Assembly (NCBI GenBank): GCA_965242735.1
Contig: OZ251497.1
Coordinates: 992,001-1,056,000 of the forward strand
Direction: 5' to 3'
DNA: 64,000 nt
From: G958295645 sp965242735
Lineage (GTDB): Bacteria; Gemmatimonadota; Gemmatimonadetes; Longimicrobiales; Gaopeijiaceae
A model generated the notes under the pieces. That model searched no databases and was not told where the DNA came from. It saw only the letters and a program-made list of their open reading frames with translations. A program made the position numbers and the translations under genes. Positions 33,589 to 41,656 of this stretch are shown in pieces (the first letter of the stretch is position 1; each line of letters begins with the position of its first letter).

Positions 33589-34323
33589 TTGGAATCCGTG
33601 AACGAATCGGTCGGCATCCTGATCGCCCTGAGCGCAGGGCTGCTGTCGTTCCTGTCGCCGTGCGTGCTGCCGCTCGTGCCCAGCTACTTGTCGTTCGTGA
33701 CCGGCGTCTCGCTGGAGGACCTGCAACGGGACTTCGACCGGCGCCGCGTGCTGGTTCACGCGGGGCTCTTCGTGAGCGGCTTCACGATCATCTTCGTGCT
33801 GCTGGGCGCGTCGGCGTCGTTCCTGGGCAGCTTCCTGCTCTACTACAGGGACTGGATCGCGCGGATCGGGGGCGTCGTGGTGATCGTCCTCGGACTTCAT
33901 CTGATGGGCGTCTTCCAGCTTGCGCCGCTGCTGCGCGAGAAGCGGCTGCACTTGGCGGACAAGCCCGTCGGCTACCTGGGCACGATTGCGGTCGGCGTGG
34001 CCTTCGGCGCCGGGTGGACGCCGTGCATCGGCCCCCAGCTGGGCGCCATCATGACGCTGGCGGCCCAGGGCGACCTGGGGTGGGGGATGCTGCTCCTCTT
34101 CGTCTACTCGATGGGCCTGGCCGTGCCGTTCATGGCCGCCGCCTTCGCGCTCGAGCGATTCCTGGCCGCCTTTTCGGGGTTCCGCCGCTTTCTGCCCGCC
34201 GTGCAGAAGGTCTCGGGCGTGCTGCTGATCCTCTTGGGCGTGCTGCTGGTGACGGGTTCCTTCGTCACGCTGGCGGCCTACCTGAACCGGTTCACGCCGG
34301 ACTTCCTGCTCGAACGCCTGTAG
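33589..34323 (+). CDS. ccdA: Cytochrome c biogenesis protein CcdA (thiol-disulfide transporter)
   Basis: 244 aa, six membrane segments. Moves reducing equivalents from cytoplasmic thioredoxin across the inner membrane for cytochrome c maturation and related thiol pathways. The two redox Cys lie in LSFLSPCVLPLVPSYLSF (helix 1) and GWTPCIGPQLGAIM (helix 4), the standard CcdA PCxxP/PCIGP pattern. Start TTG 33589 sits 8 nt after AGGAGG; GTG 33598 is an alternative. Three 46-bp repeats lie directly upstream. Converges with the ABC gene on the minus strand after a ~96-bp gap. Confidence 0.93.
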   Translation: MESVNESVGILIALSAGLLSFLSPCVLPLVPSYLSFVTGVSLEDLQRDFDRRRVLVHAGLFVSGFTIIFVLLGASASFLGSFLLYYRDWIARIGGVVVIVLGLHLMGVFQLAPLLREKRLHLADKPVGYLGTIAVGVAFGAGWTPCIGPQLGAIMTLAAQGDLGWGMLLLFVYSMGLAVPFMAAAFALERFLAAFSGFRRFLPAVQKVSGVLLILLGVLLVTGSFVTLAAYLNRFTPDFLLERL

Positions 34324-34419
34324 CCTGCGACGTTCGCCGGAGCGCCGAGGCGCCGCCGTTCCCGCGCCCGTGCCGCCCGCCGTCGCTGCCGTCCCCGCGC
34401 CCGCGTCCCGCTTCAGGGA

Positions 34420-36219
34420 TCACGCCGCTCCGGCCATGGACAGGTCCTCCTCCAGGAGCTGCCGGCGCAACAGCGAGGCGTAGGCGCCGCCGAGGGCCAG
34501 GAGCTCGTCGTGGCGTCCGCGCTCCACGATGCGGCCCTCCTCCATCACCAGAATCAGGTCGGCGTCGCGCACGGCCGTGACGCGGTGCGAGATGACGAAG
34601 GCGGTGCGCCCGCGAAGCTGGTCCTCGAGGCCTCGCAGGATGCGGCTCTCCGTCTCGGTGTCCACGGCGCTCAGGACGTCGTCGAGCACCAGCACGTCCG
34701 GGTCGATGGCCAGGGCCCGGGCCAAGGTGGCGCGTTGCTTCTGGCCGCCCGAGAGGTTGATGCCCCGCTCGCCGAGCATCGTGTCGTAGCCCCGCGGGAA
34801 CTCGCGGGCGGCGTCGTGCAGGTGCGCCGCCGCCGACGCCTGCTCGACGCGGGCCTGCCGCTCGTCCTGCAGCGGCTCGGCCCGCGGCTCCGCTTCGGGC
34901 AGCCCGAGGGCGATGTTGCGCCCCAGCAAGTCGGAGAAGAGCAGGGTGTCCTGGGGGGCGAAGCCGACGCGGGCGCGCACGTCCGCGGGGTCGTAGTCCC
35001 GAAGGGGACGGCCGTCCAGCAGCACGGCCCCGGCAGTGGGGTCCCAGACCCGCGCCACGAGGGCCACCAGCGTGCTCTTGCCCGAACCTGTCGGCCCCAC
35101 GACGGCTACGGTGCAGCCCGGCGGCGCGGCGAACGACACGTCCTTCAGCGCCGGCTCGGGCGCGCCCGGATAGCGAAAGGTGACGGACCGAAACGCGATC
35201 TCGGCGGGGCCCGGCGGCGGCGGGCGCGGCGCGGGCGGCGCGGCGATGCGCGGCTCGACGGCGAAGACGCGGTTCAGGCGCCCCATCGACGCCGCGCCCC
35301 GCTGGAAGATGTTCACCACCCAGCCCAGCGTGATCATCGGCCATGCCAGCATCGCCAGCAGCCAGAAGAACGCCACGAAGTCGCCGACCGTGATCGCGCC
35401 CGCCACGACTTGCCCGCCTCCGTGCCACAGCAACACGACCGTGGCGCACCCGGACAAGAGGCCCAGCGCGGGGTGAAAGCCTCCGGCGGCGTACGCGAGC
35501 CGCATGTTGCGCCGCAGGTACTCGCGGTTGAGGGCGTCGAACTCGCGCTCCTGGCCGCGCTCCTGGCCGTACGCCCGCACGATGCGCACGCCGCTCATGT
35601 TCTCCTGCACCATCGTGGACATCGCGCCGAAGTGCTCCTGGATGTCCTCGAAGCGGCGGTGAATGGCGCGGCCGAACCAGACCACGGCGGGCGGCAGCAG
35701 GACGAGCGGCGCCATGACGGCGAGCGTCAGCCCGAGGTCGATGAACGCCATCAGCGCCAGCCCGAACGCGAAGTTGACGATGGTGTTGGCCGAGTACATC
35801 ACGGCGGGTCCGGCGGCTTGGCGCACGGCCAGGGTGTCGTTCGTCGCCCGGCTCATCAGGTCGCCGGTGCGCGTGCGGCCGTAGAACCCGGCGTCCAGCC
35901 GAAGCAGGTGGCGAAAGAAGTCGTTGCGGAGGTCCACTTCGATGCGGCGGCTGACGCCGTTCATGATCTCGCGCATTCCGTAGCGGGCCGCGCCGCCCGC
36001 CAGCGCCATGGCGACGATCAGCAGCGCGTACAGCCCCGCGTCGCGCGCGGCGTTCGGCGCGACGGATCCGTCCTCGCCGACGAGTCCGTCGATCGCCAGC
36101 TTGAGCGCGTAGGGGCTGGCCAGCGTGAACGCGTTGGCCACGACGACCAGCACGAGCCCCCAACCGAGAATCCTGCGGTAGGGCCGAAAGTACGGCGCGA
36201 CGGTCCGGAGCTGCTGCAT
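34420..36219 (-). CDS. ABC exporter half-transporter (MdlA/YheI-like)
   Basis: 599 aa from ATG 36219 (MQQLRTVAPYFRPYRR); an upstream Arg-rich extension of the frame is unlikely. The membrane domain (residues ~15-330) has six helices and coupling segments such as RTRTGDLMSRATNDT. The nucleotide-binding domain has Walker A VGPTGSGKST, Q-loop FAPQDTLLFSDLLGRNI, signature INLSGGQKQRATLARAL and Walker B VLVLDDVLSAVD, then the H-loop FVISHRV. The residue after the Walker B Asp is Asp rather than the catalytic Glu, as in MdlA/YheI-type subunits of heterodimeric exporters, so a partner subunit would be expected but is not adjacent. Exports lipids or drugs in homologues; substrate unknown. Confidence 0.9.
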   Translation of the reverse strand: MQQLRTVAPYFRPYRRILGWGLVLVVVANAFTLASPYALKLAIDGLVGEDGSVAPNAARDAGLYALLIVAMALAGGAARYGMREIMNGVSRRIEVDLRNDFFRHLLRLDAGFYGRTRTGDLMSRATNDTLAVRQAAGPAVMYSANTIVNFAFGLALMAFIDLGLTLAVMAPLVLLPPAVVWFGRAIHRRFEDIQEHFGAMSTMVQENMSGVRIVRAYGQERGQEREFDALNREYLRRNMRLAYAAGGFHPALGLLSGCATVVLLWHGGGQVVAGAITVGDFVAFFWLLAMLAWPMITLGWVVNIFQRGAASMGRLNRVFAVEPRIAAPPAPRPPPPGPAEIAFRSVTFRYPGAPEPALKDVSFAAPPGCTVAVVGPTGSGKSTLVALVARVWDPTAGAVLLDGRPLRDYDPADVRARVGFAPQDTLLFSDLLGRNIALGLPEAEPRAEPLQDERQARVEQASAAAHLHDAAREFPRGYDTMLGERGINLSGGQKQRATLARALAIDPDVLVLDDVLSAVDTETESRILRGLEDQLRGRTAFVISHRVTAVRDADLILVMEEGRIVERGRHDELLALGGAYASLLRRQLLEEDLSMAGAA

Positions 36220-36322
36220 GGCGGGGAAGCTGGGGCCGCCGCGGCGCGCGCGCCAACAGGAAGACCGTCCCTGCCCCCGGCGTCTCCGGTTTCGCCGCCC
36301 CTCGCCGCGACGCGCGCCCAAC

Positions 36323-36350
36323 TTGCAAACGAAGGGGGATTGGGCAGATT
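36323..36350 (+). promoter_or_regulatory. Putative promoter for the 36455 gene
   Basis: TTGCAA (36323-36328), 16-bp spacer, CAGATT (36345-36350) in the divergent gap between the ABC gene and the lipoprotein gene. The stretch is noticeably less GC-rich than its surroundings. Confidence 0.4.
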
Positions 36351-36454
36351 TGGCGTAGGGAGACGGGCCGGCCGGCGCCGGGATTGGATTGGGCGTGGCG
36401 GGCTGGGCCGCCTTCGGGCCGCTTTCCGCGAACGAGACGCGCTTGGAGGGCCGG

Positions 36455-37402
36455 ATGTCGAGACGGAACAGTGGGTGGAGGACGTGGACGCTGTGCGCGG
36501 CGTGGGTGGTCGCGGGCGCGGCATGCGACGGAGCGCCGCGGCCGCAGGACGACGGCGCCGGGGCCGGCGGCGCAGGACGGCAGACGGCCGAAGCGTTCGG
36601 CCAGGAAGACTACGACGTGTTTGCGCGGTCCGATTCGGCGCGCGGCGAAGGCGGCGACGGCGGGCGGCCGGGAGGGGGCTTGCAGGACCAAGGGGCGGAG
36701 ACCGCCGCGGCTGGCGGGGACGCGCTTGCCGCCCCTGAAGCGGGATCGGCCGATTCGGCGCGCGGCGACCAGGAGCGCCCGGCGACGCTGGACGGGGCGG
36801 TGGCGGGCCTGCAGGACGGCGCCGCAGCAGATGGAGCTCCGACGGGCCTGCAGGACGACGGGGGAGGAGAGGTGGCGAGCGGGCAGGAACCCGGCGCGAG
36901 CGGCCAGACCTCGGCGGACTTGCCGGACGCCGCCGGGCAAGGTGCGCTTCCGGGGCCCGCGATGGTCGCCGCGGGCACGAGGGTGCAGGTCGTGCTGGAC
37001 GAGGAGGTGTCGGCCGACAGGCACTTGCCGGGCCACGCGGTGATCGCGACCGTCGTCGCGGACGTGACCGGACCCGAGGGCGAACTGCTGATCGGCGAAG
37101 GCGCCAAGCTGCTGGGGCGGGTGGCGGCGTCCGAGCCGTCGCCGGGGCCCGGAGAGGACGCGCATCTGGAGATCGCGTTCGAGACGTTGTCGGCGAGCGG
37201 CTTCGAGCTTCCGCTGCAAGCCGCGCTGGCGGGCGGAGCGCGGCCGAGCAACCCGTTCGGCGGTTTCGTCGAGCCCCGGCCGTACCAAGGACGCATCCGC
37301 GCCGGGACCCCGCTGATCCTCGAAGTCCGCGCGGCGTTCGCTGTGCCCCGGCAAGCGGCCGACACGGCGCCGCCGGGCGACGGATCCGGCCATGCTCGAT
37401 GA
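36455..37402 (+). CDS. Probable exported lipoprotein with low-complexity linker and TrbI-like C-terminal domain
   Basis: 315 aa from ATG 36455, preceded by GGAGGG. N-terminus SRRNSGWRTWTLCAAWVVAG then AACDG: a signal peptide with a weak lipobox. Residues 30-170 are low-complexity and repetitive (ADSARGD or SDSARGE twice, GLQD three times), likely an unstructured linker. The C-terminal ~130 aa (VAAGTRVQVVLDEEVSADRH, GHAVIATVVADVTGPEGELL, IGEGAKLLGRV) resembles the TrbI/VirB10-like beta domain fold pattern (GTxVxVxLDxxxS, GxxVxGxV). It overlaps murQ by 11 nt, so the two are coupled. An envelope function is plausible; exact role unknown. Confidence 0.65.
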   Translation: MSRRNSGWRTWTLCAAWVVAGAACDGAPRPQDDGAGAGGAGRQTAEAFGQEDYDVFARSDSARGEGGDGGRPGGGLQDQGAETAAAGGDALAAPEAGSADSARGDQERPATLDGAVAGLQDGAAADGAPTGLQDDGGGEVASGQEPGASGQTSADLPDAAGQGALPGPAMVAAGTRVQVVLDEEVSADRHLPGHAVIATVVADVTGPEGELLIGEGAKLLGRVAASEPSPGPGEDAHLEIAFETLSASGFELPLQAALAGGARPSNPFGGFVEPRPYQGRIRAGTPLILEVRAAFAVPRQAADTAPPGDGSGHAR

Positions 37403-38303
37403 CCGGTTGACGGAGCAGCGCAACCCGCGCACCGAAGAGATCGACCGCCTGCCCGCCGAGCAGATCGTTCGGCTCGTCAACGAGGAGGACCGGCAGGTCG
37501 CGGCGGCGGTCGGCCGAGAGGCCGGCGCGATAGCGAACGCGGCGCGGCTGGCGGCCGAGGCGTTTCGCTCCGGCGGCCGCCTCGTCTACGTGGGCGCCGG
37601 CACGTCGGGACGGCTGGGCGTCCTGGACGCGGCCGAGATGCCGCCGACGTTCGGCACGCCGCCCGGCATGGTGCAGGGCGTGATCGCGGGCGGGTTCGGG
37701 GCGTTGGTGCGCGCCTGCGAAGGCGCCGAGGACGAACCGGAAGCGGGAGGGCGGGCCATGGACGACAAGGCCGTCGGAGCTCGCGACCTGGTCTTCGGCA
37801 TCGCCGCGTCGGGAACGACGCCGTTCGTCCACGGCGCCCTGGAGCGGGCCCGCCAACGCGGCGCCAAGACCGTCTTCCTGCTGTGCACGCCGCCGCCGCC
37901 CGGCCTGCGCGAGGCCCACGACGTGGTGATCGCGCCACTGACGGGCCCCGAAGTCGTCACCGGATCGACCCGCATGAAGGCGGGCACCGCCACCAAGATG
38001 GCGCTCAACGCCGTCACCACGACGGCCATGATCCTCTGCGGCAAGGTGGACGGGAACCTGATGGTGGACCTGCAGGTGACGTGCAGCAAGCTGCGCGACC
38101 GAGGCGAGCGCATCCTCATGGCCCAGCTGGGCGTGGGACGAGAAGAGGCCGCCGGCCTCCTGGACGCCGCCGCCGGCCACGTCAAGACCGCGCTCGTCAT
38201 GGGCCGCTTCGGCATGGACGCGGCCGAGGCGCAGGGCGCCCTGGCGGCGGCGGGCGGCGTGATCCGGGAGGTCGGCGCGCCGGCGGGGGCGGCCTCCGGT
38301 TGA
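37392..38303 (+). CDS. murQ: N-acetylmuramic acid 6-phosphate etherase
   Basis: 303 aa. Cleaves the lactyl ether of MurNAc-6-P to GlcNAc-6-P and lactate in peptidoglycan recycling. SIS fold with TEQRNPRTEEIDRLP at the N-terminus, YVGAGTSGRLGVLDAAEMPP (sugar-phosphate loop and catalytic Glu) and GPEVVTGSTRMKAGTATKM near residue 195. C-terminal HTH-like UBA segment VTCSKLRDRGERI. Full-length for the family. It starts inside the upstream lipoprotein gene (11-nt overlap), and its stop overlaps the TTG start of the next gene, so a peptidoglycan-related operon is suggested. Confidence 0.96.
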   Translation: MLDDRLTEQRNPRTEEIDRLPAEQIVRLVNEEDRQVAAAVGREAGAIANAARLAAEAFRSGGRLVYVGAGTSGRLGVLDAAEMPPTFGTPPGMVQGVIAGGFGALVRACEGAEDEPEAGGRAMDDKAVGARDLVFGIAASGTTPFVHGALERARQRGAKTVFLLCTPPPPGLREAHDVVIAPLTGPEVVTGSTRMKAGTATKMALNAVTTTAMILCGKVDGNLMVDLQVTCSKLRDRGERILMAQLGVGREEAAGLLDAAAGHVKTALVMGRFGMDAAEAQGALAAAGGVIREVGAPAGAASG

Positions 38304-41300
38304 ACGTCCGCTCCGTCGGCCGCCCATCGGCCGCGACCGCCCGTCGATCCGGTCGGCCCGTCGTCCGTGTCCGCAACCGTTCCGCCGCGACCTCGGCGCG
38401 GCGCGCGATCCGCTGGAGCCGCTCGGCGGCGATCCGAGGCGTCGAAGGCCGCGCCGTCGCGACCAGGGCGCACCTTCTCGCCGCGCTCTTCGCGGCCGCC
38501 TTCGCGCTCTTCGCGGGCGCTGAACGCGCAACCAGCCAAGCGCCGCCGCCCGACGAGGACTGGCGCCAGCTTCGCACCGACCACTTCGACGTCACCTATC
38601 CCGCGCCGTTGGAGGCGCTGGCCGACCGGGCGGCGGCCCTCGCCGAACGCGCGCACGGCCTGCTGTCGGAGCGCTTCGCGCCCCCGCCCGCCGGACGCAT
38701 TCAGCTCCTGCTCACGGACCACGCCGACATCTCCAACGGCTACGCCTCTCCGGCTCCCTACAACCGCGTCATCGTCTTCGCCCGTCCTCCCCTGGACGGC
38801 GGCAGCATCTCGTACTTCGACGACTGGCTGGAGCTGGTGATCACGCACGAGCTGGTCCACACGTTCCAGTTCGAGATGGCCGGGCCGCTGGCCAAGACCA
38901 TGCGCGCCGTGTTCGGCCGGGCGCCGTTCGGCTGGCCCTTCTTTCCCGCGGCGTCGGCGCCCACGTGGCTCGCCGAGGGGCTGGCCACGTACTACGAGTC
39001 CGAGCTCGCGGGCGCCGGGCGCGTGGCGGGAACGTGGCAGGAAATGGTGTTGCGCGCCGCGGCGCTGGAAGACGCGCTGAGCCCGGTCGACCAGGCGTCC
39101 GGGGACTCGCCCGCCTGGCCGGGCGGCAACCGGCCCTACGTCTACGGCGCCCGCTATCTCGACCACATGGCCGAGCGGCACGGGGAGGCGGCCCTGACCG
39201 AGCTGGCGGAGGCCCTGGCGGAGCAGTGGGCGCCGTTTCGCGTCGGGGCTGCGACGCGGGACGCGTTCGAGACGTCGCTGCCGGAGAGCTGGGACGAGTG
39301 GCGCGAGACGGTCGCGGAGACCCAGCGGGAGCTGGCGCGCCGGGTCTCGCAGTCTGCGCCGGTCACGGAGGGCCAGGTCGTCCACGGCGGCGGCCGCCAC
39401 GCGCGCCAAGCGGTGGTGTCGCCCGACGGCGGCATGCTGGCCTTTCTGGCCGACGACGGGGTCTCCGATCCGCACTTGGTCGTGGCGGCGCCGGACGGCT
39501 CGGGCGCCCGCGGGCTCCGGCGGCTGAACGCGCTCGTGGGATCGGCGTCCTGGCATCCGGACGGCGGCCTCGTCGTCCAGGACCTCGAGTACGCGGGAGC
39601 GCACCGGATCTACAGCGACCTGCACCGCGTGCGGCTGGACGGATCGGCGCAGCGGCTGACGAAGGGCCAGAGGCTCGCCTACGCCGACGTGTCGCCGGAC
39701 GGCAGCGTGGCCGTGGCCGTCCAGGAGGGAGAAGGGACGAACCGCTTGGTGACGGTGGACTTGGCCAGCGGCCGCCTGGCCGAGCTCGTCGCTCCCTCCG
39801 CCGGCCGGCACTGGGCCTATCCGCGCTGGTCGCCCGACGGGCGGCGCATCGCGGCGGCGCGCTGGACGGCCCCGGGGATGATGGACGTCGTGGTGCTGGA
39901 GGCGGACGGCGCCCTGGCCGTCGAGGTCACGCATGACAGGGCGCTCGACACGACGCCCTTCTGGCTGCCCGACGGTTCCGGCGTCGTGTGGTCGTCGGAC
40001 CGCACGGGCATCCCCAACGTCTTCGCGGCGCTCCTGCCGGGGGACGCCTCCGGCGCGCCCGTGGTCCGGCAGGTGACCAACGTCCTCGGCGGCGCCGCGC
40101 ATCCCTCGGTGAGCCCGTCGGGCCGCTGGCTCTACTACTCGTCCCACGGCGCGGACGGCTGGAGCGTCCGCCGCATCCCCTTCTCGCCCGAGCTCTGGTT
40201 CGATCCCCAGCCGGCCAGTCCCCGCTTCGCGGACGCGCCCGCGCCTTCTCCGCCGCCGCCCGTCGCGGCCGAACGCCGGCCGTACCGGGCGCTCTCCACG
40301 CTGCGCCCCCGCTACTGGCTGCCGCAGATCCGGCCTGCGCAGACCGCGCTGGACCGCTCCGGCGGTCGCCGCGACGTCGTGCGGCCCTCGCTCGGCTTCT
40401 GGACGGAAGGGCGCGACCTGGTCGGCCGCCACGCCTTCTCCGCCGCCGCCGAAGTCTCCCTGGACCGGCGCTTCGCCGGGGCGTTCGCGTACGACTACGG
40501 GGGCTTCGGCAATCCCGTCGTCGGGCTGTCGGCCTCGCAGTCGCACGACGCGCGCTCCCGCACGCTCGCGGCGGAGGCGCCCGACGGCTCCGCGGAGGAA
40601 CTTCTGCTGCTCTCCCGCGAACGGCGCGCGATGCTCACGGCTTCGCTGGTGCGCCGCCGCTTGGGCAGCAGCATGGCGCTGACGGCGCGCGCGGGCGTGA
40701 TCCGGGAGGACTTCCTGCTGCTCGGCCTCGACGGCGGCGAGCAGGACCGCTTCGAATTGGCCCAGCCTCGGCGCACCTACCTGGAAGCGCGCGCCGGGCT
40801 CGGGGCCGCCAACATGCGGCGCCACCCGTTCTCGATCTCGCGCGAGGACGGCCTTTCGGCGGCGGTGGCCGGCCGCATCCGCCGGGACCGGTCGCCCCGG
40901 GAGCGGGGCGTCGCCGGCCGGGACGGATCGTTCCACGAGGCGATCGCCCGGATCGGCGCCTACAAGTCCCTGGGCCTGCCCGGCTATTCCCGCCACGTGC
41001 TGGGCCTGCGCGCGGCCGCCGGCTACGCCTCCGGTCCGGGAGCCGACGCGTACCACTTCGACGTCGGCGGCGCGTCGGGCGAGTCGCGAACGGTGACGGG
41101 CTACCGGCTTCCCGGCTCGCGCCTGCTGTTTCCGGCCCGGGGCTTCGCCCAAGGCGCGCGGTCCGGCCGCTTCGCGTGGGCCGTCGCGGCCGAGTACCGG
41201 TTTCCGCTGCTCTTCGTGGACCGCGGCGCGGGACCGTTTCCGCTGTTCTTCGACCGTCTGCACGGCTCGGTCTTCTTCGACGCGGCCAACGCTTGGGGGC

Positions 41301-41482
41301 CCTCGCTCGGGCAGTCCGGCTTCGACAATCCGCGCCGGAGCGCCTTGGCCAGCGCGGGCGTGGAAGCGTCGGTGTCGCTCTTGCCCCTCTACGCCGCCAA
41401 GATGACCGTCCGCATGGGCTGGGCCGCGTCTCTCCAGGGCGGCGGGTCGCGCTTCTACGTGCGCTTGGGGGACTCGTTCTAG
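38300..41482 (+). CDS. Large exported beta-propeller/outer-membrane-barrel protein with HELVH motif
   Basis: 1060 aa from TTG 38300, overlapping the murQ stop (TTGA); no better start is in frame before the signal-like segment (HLLAALFAAAFALFAGAERA), so the first ~50 Arg-rich residues are doubtful. After export: a peptidase-MA-like domain (DWRQLRTDHFDVTYPA, and near residue 190 ITHELVHTFQFE followed by PTWLAEGLATYYES), a TolB/WD40-type propeller (VVSPDGGMLAFLADDG, YPRWSPDGRRIAAARWT, VSPSGRWLYYSS) and a C-terminal region with many amphipathic strands ending VRLGDSF, typical of surface-antigen-like outer-membrane barrels. HELVH plus downstream E suggests a gluzincin-type active site. Function is not established; surface-anchored proteolysis or biogenesis is possible. 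Confidence 0.8.
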   Translation: MNVRSVGRPSAATARRSGRPVVRVRNRSAATSARRAIRWSRSAAIRGVEGRAVATRAHLLAALFAAAFALFAGAERATSQAPPPDEDWRQLRTDHFDVTYPAPLEALADRAAALAERAHGLLSERFAPPPAGRIQLLLTDHADISNGYASPAPYNRVIVFARPPLDGGSISYFDDWLELVITHELVHTFQFEMAGPLAKTMRAVFGRAPFGWPFFPAASAPTWLAEGLATYYESELAGAGRVAGTWQEMVLRAAALEDALSPVDQASGDSPAWPGGNRPYVYGARYLDHMAERHGEAALTELAEALAEQWAPFRVGAATRDAFETSLPESWDEWRETVAETQRELARRVSQSAPVTEGQVVHGGGRHARQAVVSPDGGMLAFLADDGVSDPHLVVAAPDGSGARGLRRLNALVGSASWHPDGGLVVQDLEYAGAHRIYSDLHRVRLDGSAQRLTKGQRLAYADVSPDGSVAVAVQEGEGTNRLVTVDLASGRLAELVAPSAGRHWAYPRWSPDGRRIAAARWTAPGMMDVVVLEADGALAVEVTHDRALDTTPFWLPDGSGVVWSSDRTGIPNVFAALLPGDASGAPVVRQVTNVLGGAAHPSVSPSGRWLYYSSHGADGWSVRRIPFSPELWFDPQPASPRFADAPAPSPPPPVAAERRPYRALSTLRPRYWLPQIRPAQTALDRSGGRRDVVRPSLGFWTEGRDLVGRHAFSAAAEVSLDRRFAGAFAYDYGGFGNPVVGLSASQSHDARSRTLAAEAPDGSAEELLLLSRERRAMLTASLVRRRLGSSMALTARAGVIREDFLLLGLDGGEQDRFELAQPRRTYLEARAGLGAANMRRHPFSISREDGLSAAVAGRIRRDRSPRERGVAGRDGSFHEAIARIGAYKSLGLPGYSRHVLGLRAAAGYASGPGADAYHFDVGGASGESRTVTGYRLPGSRLLFPARGFAQGARSGRFAWAVAAEYRFPLLFVDRGAGPFPLFFDRLHGSVFFDAANAWGPSLGQSGFDNPRRSALASAGVEASVSLLPLYAAKMTVRMGWAASLQGGGSRFYVRLGDSF

Positions 41483-41555
41483 AGGCGTGGAAGTCCGGCG
41501 TCCGGGGCTTCGGCAAGCATGGGCGAATGCTGCGGCTCGTCGCGGCCTCGGCAAC

Positions 41556-41584
41556 TTGCAGGCGCCGTACCTAGTGCGTTAACT
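41556..41584 (+). promoter_or_regulatory. Putative nrdJ promoter
   Basis: TTGCAG (41556-41561), 17-bp spacer, TTAACT (41579-41584), about 70 nt upstream of the ATG at 41657. Confidence 0.45.
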
Positions 41585-41592
41585 TCCAAGGC

Positions 41593-41608
41593 CCCACTAC
41601 ATCTTGGG
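41593..41608 (+). promoter_or_regulatory. Possible NrdR box upstream of nrdJ
   Basis: The stretch cccactacatcttggg resembles the NrdR consensus acaCTAkATmTwGtgt in its core (ACTAxATCTTG). Only one box is visible; NrdR sites usually come in pairs about 15-16 bp apart, so this is tentative. Confidence 0.3.
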
Positions 41609-41656
41609 CGCCCGCCCTCCCGCGTTGTTCCCCACGACTTGCTCCAAAGGCCCGCC

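Noticed and set aside
34324..34419. A rho-independent terminator between ccdA and the convergent ABC gene.
   Set aside because: GC-rich inverted segments exist but no T-tract follows in either direction.
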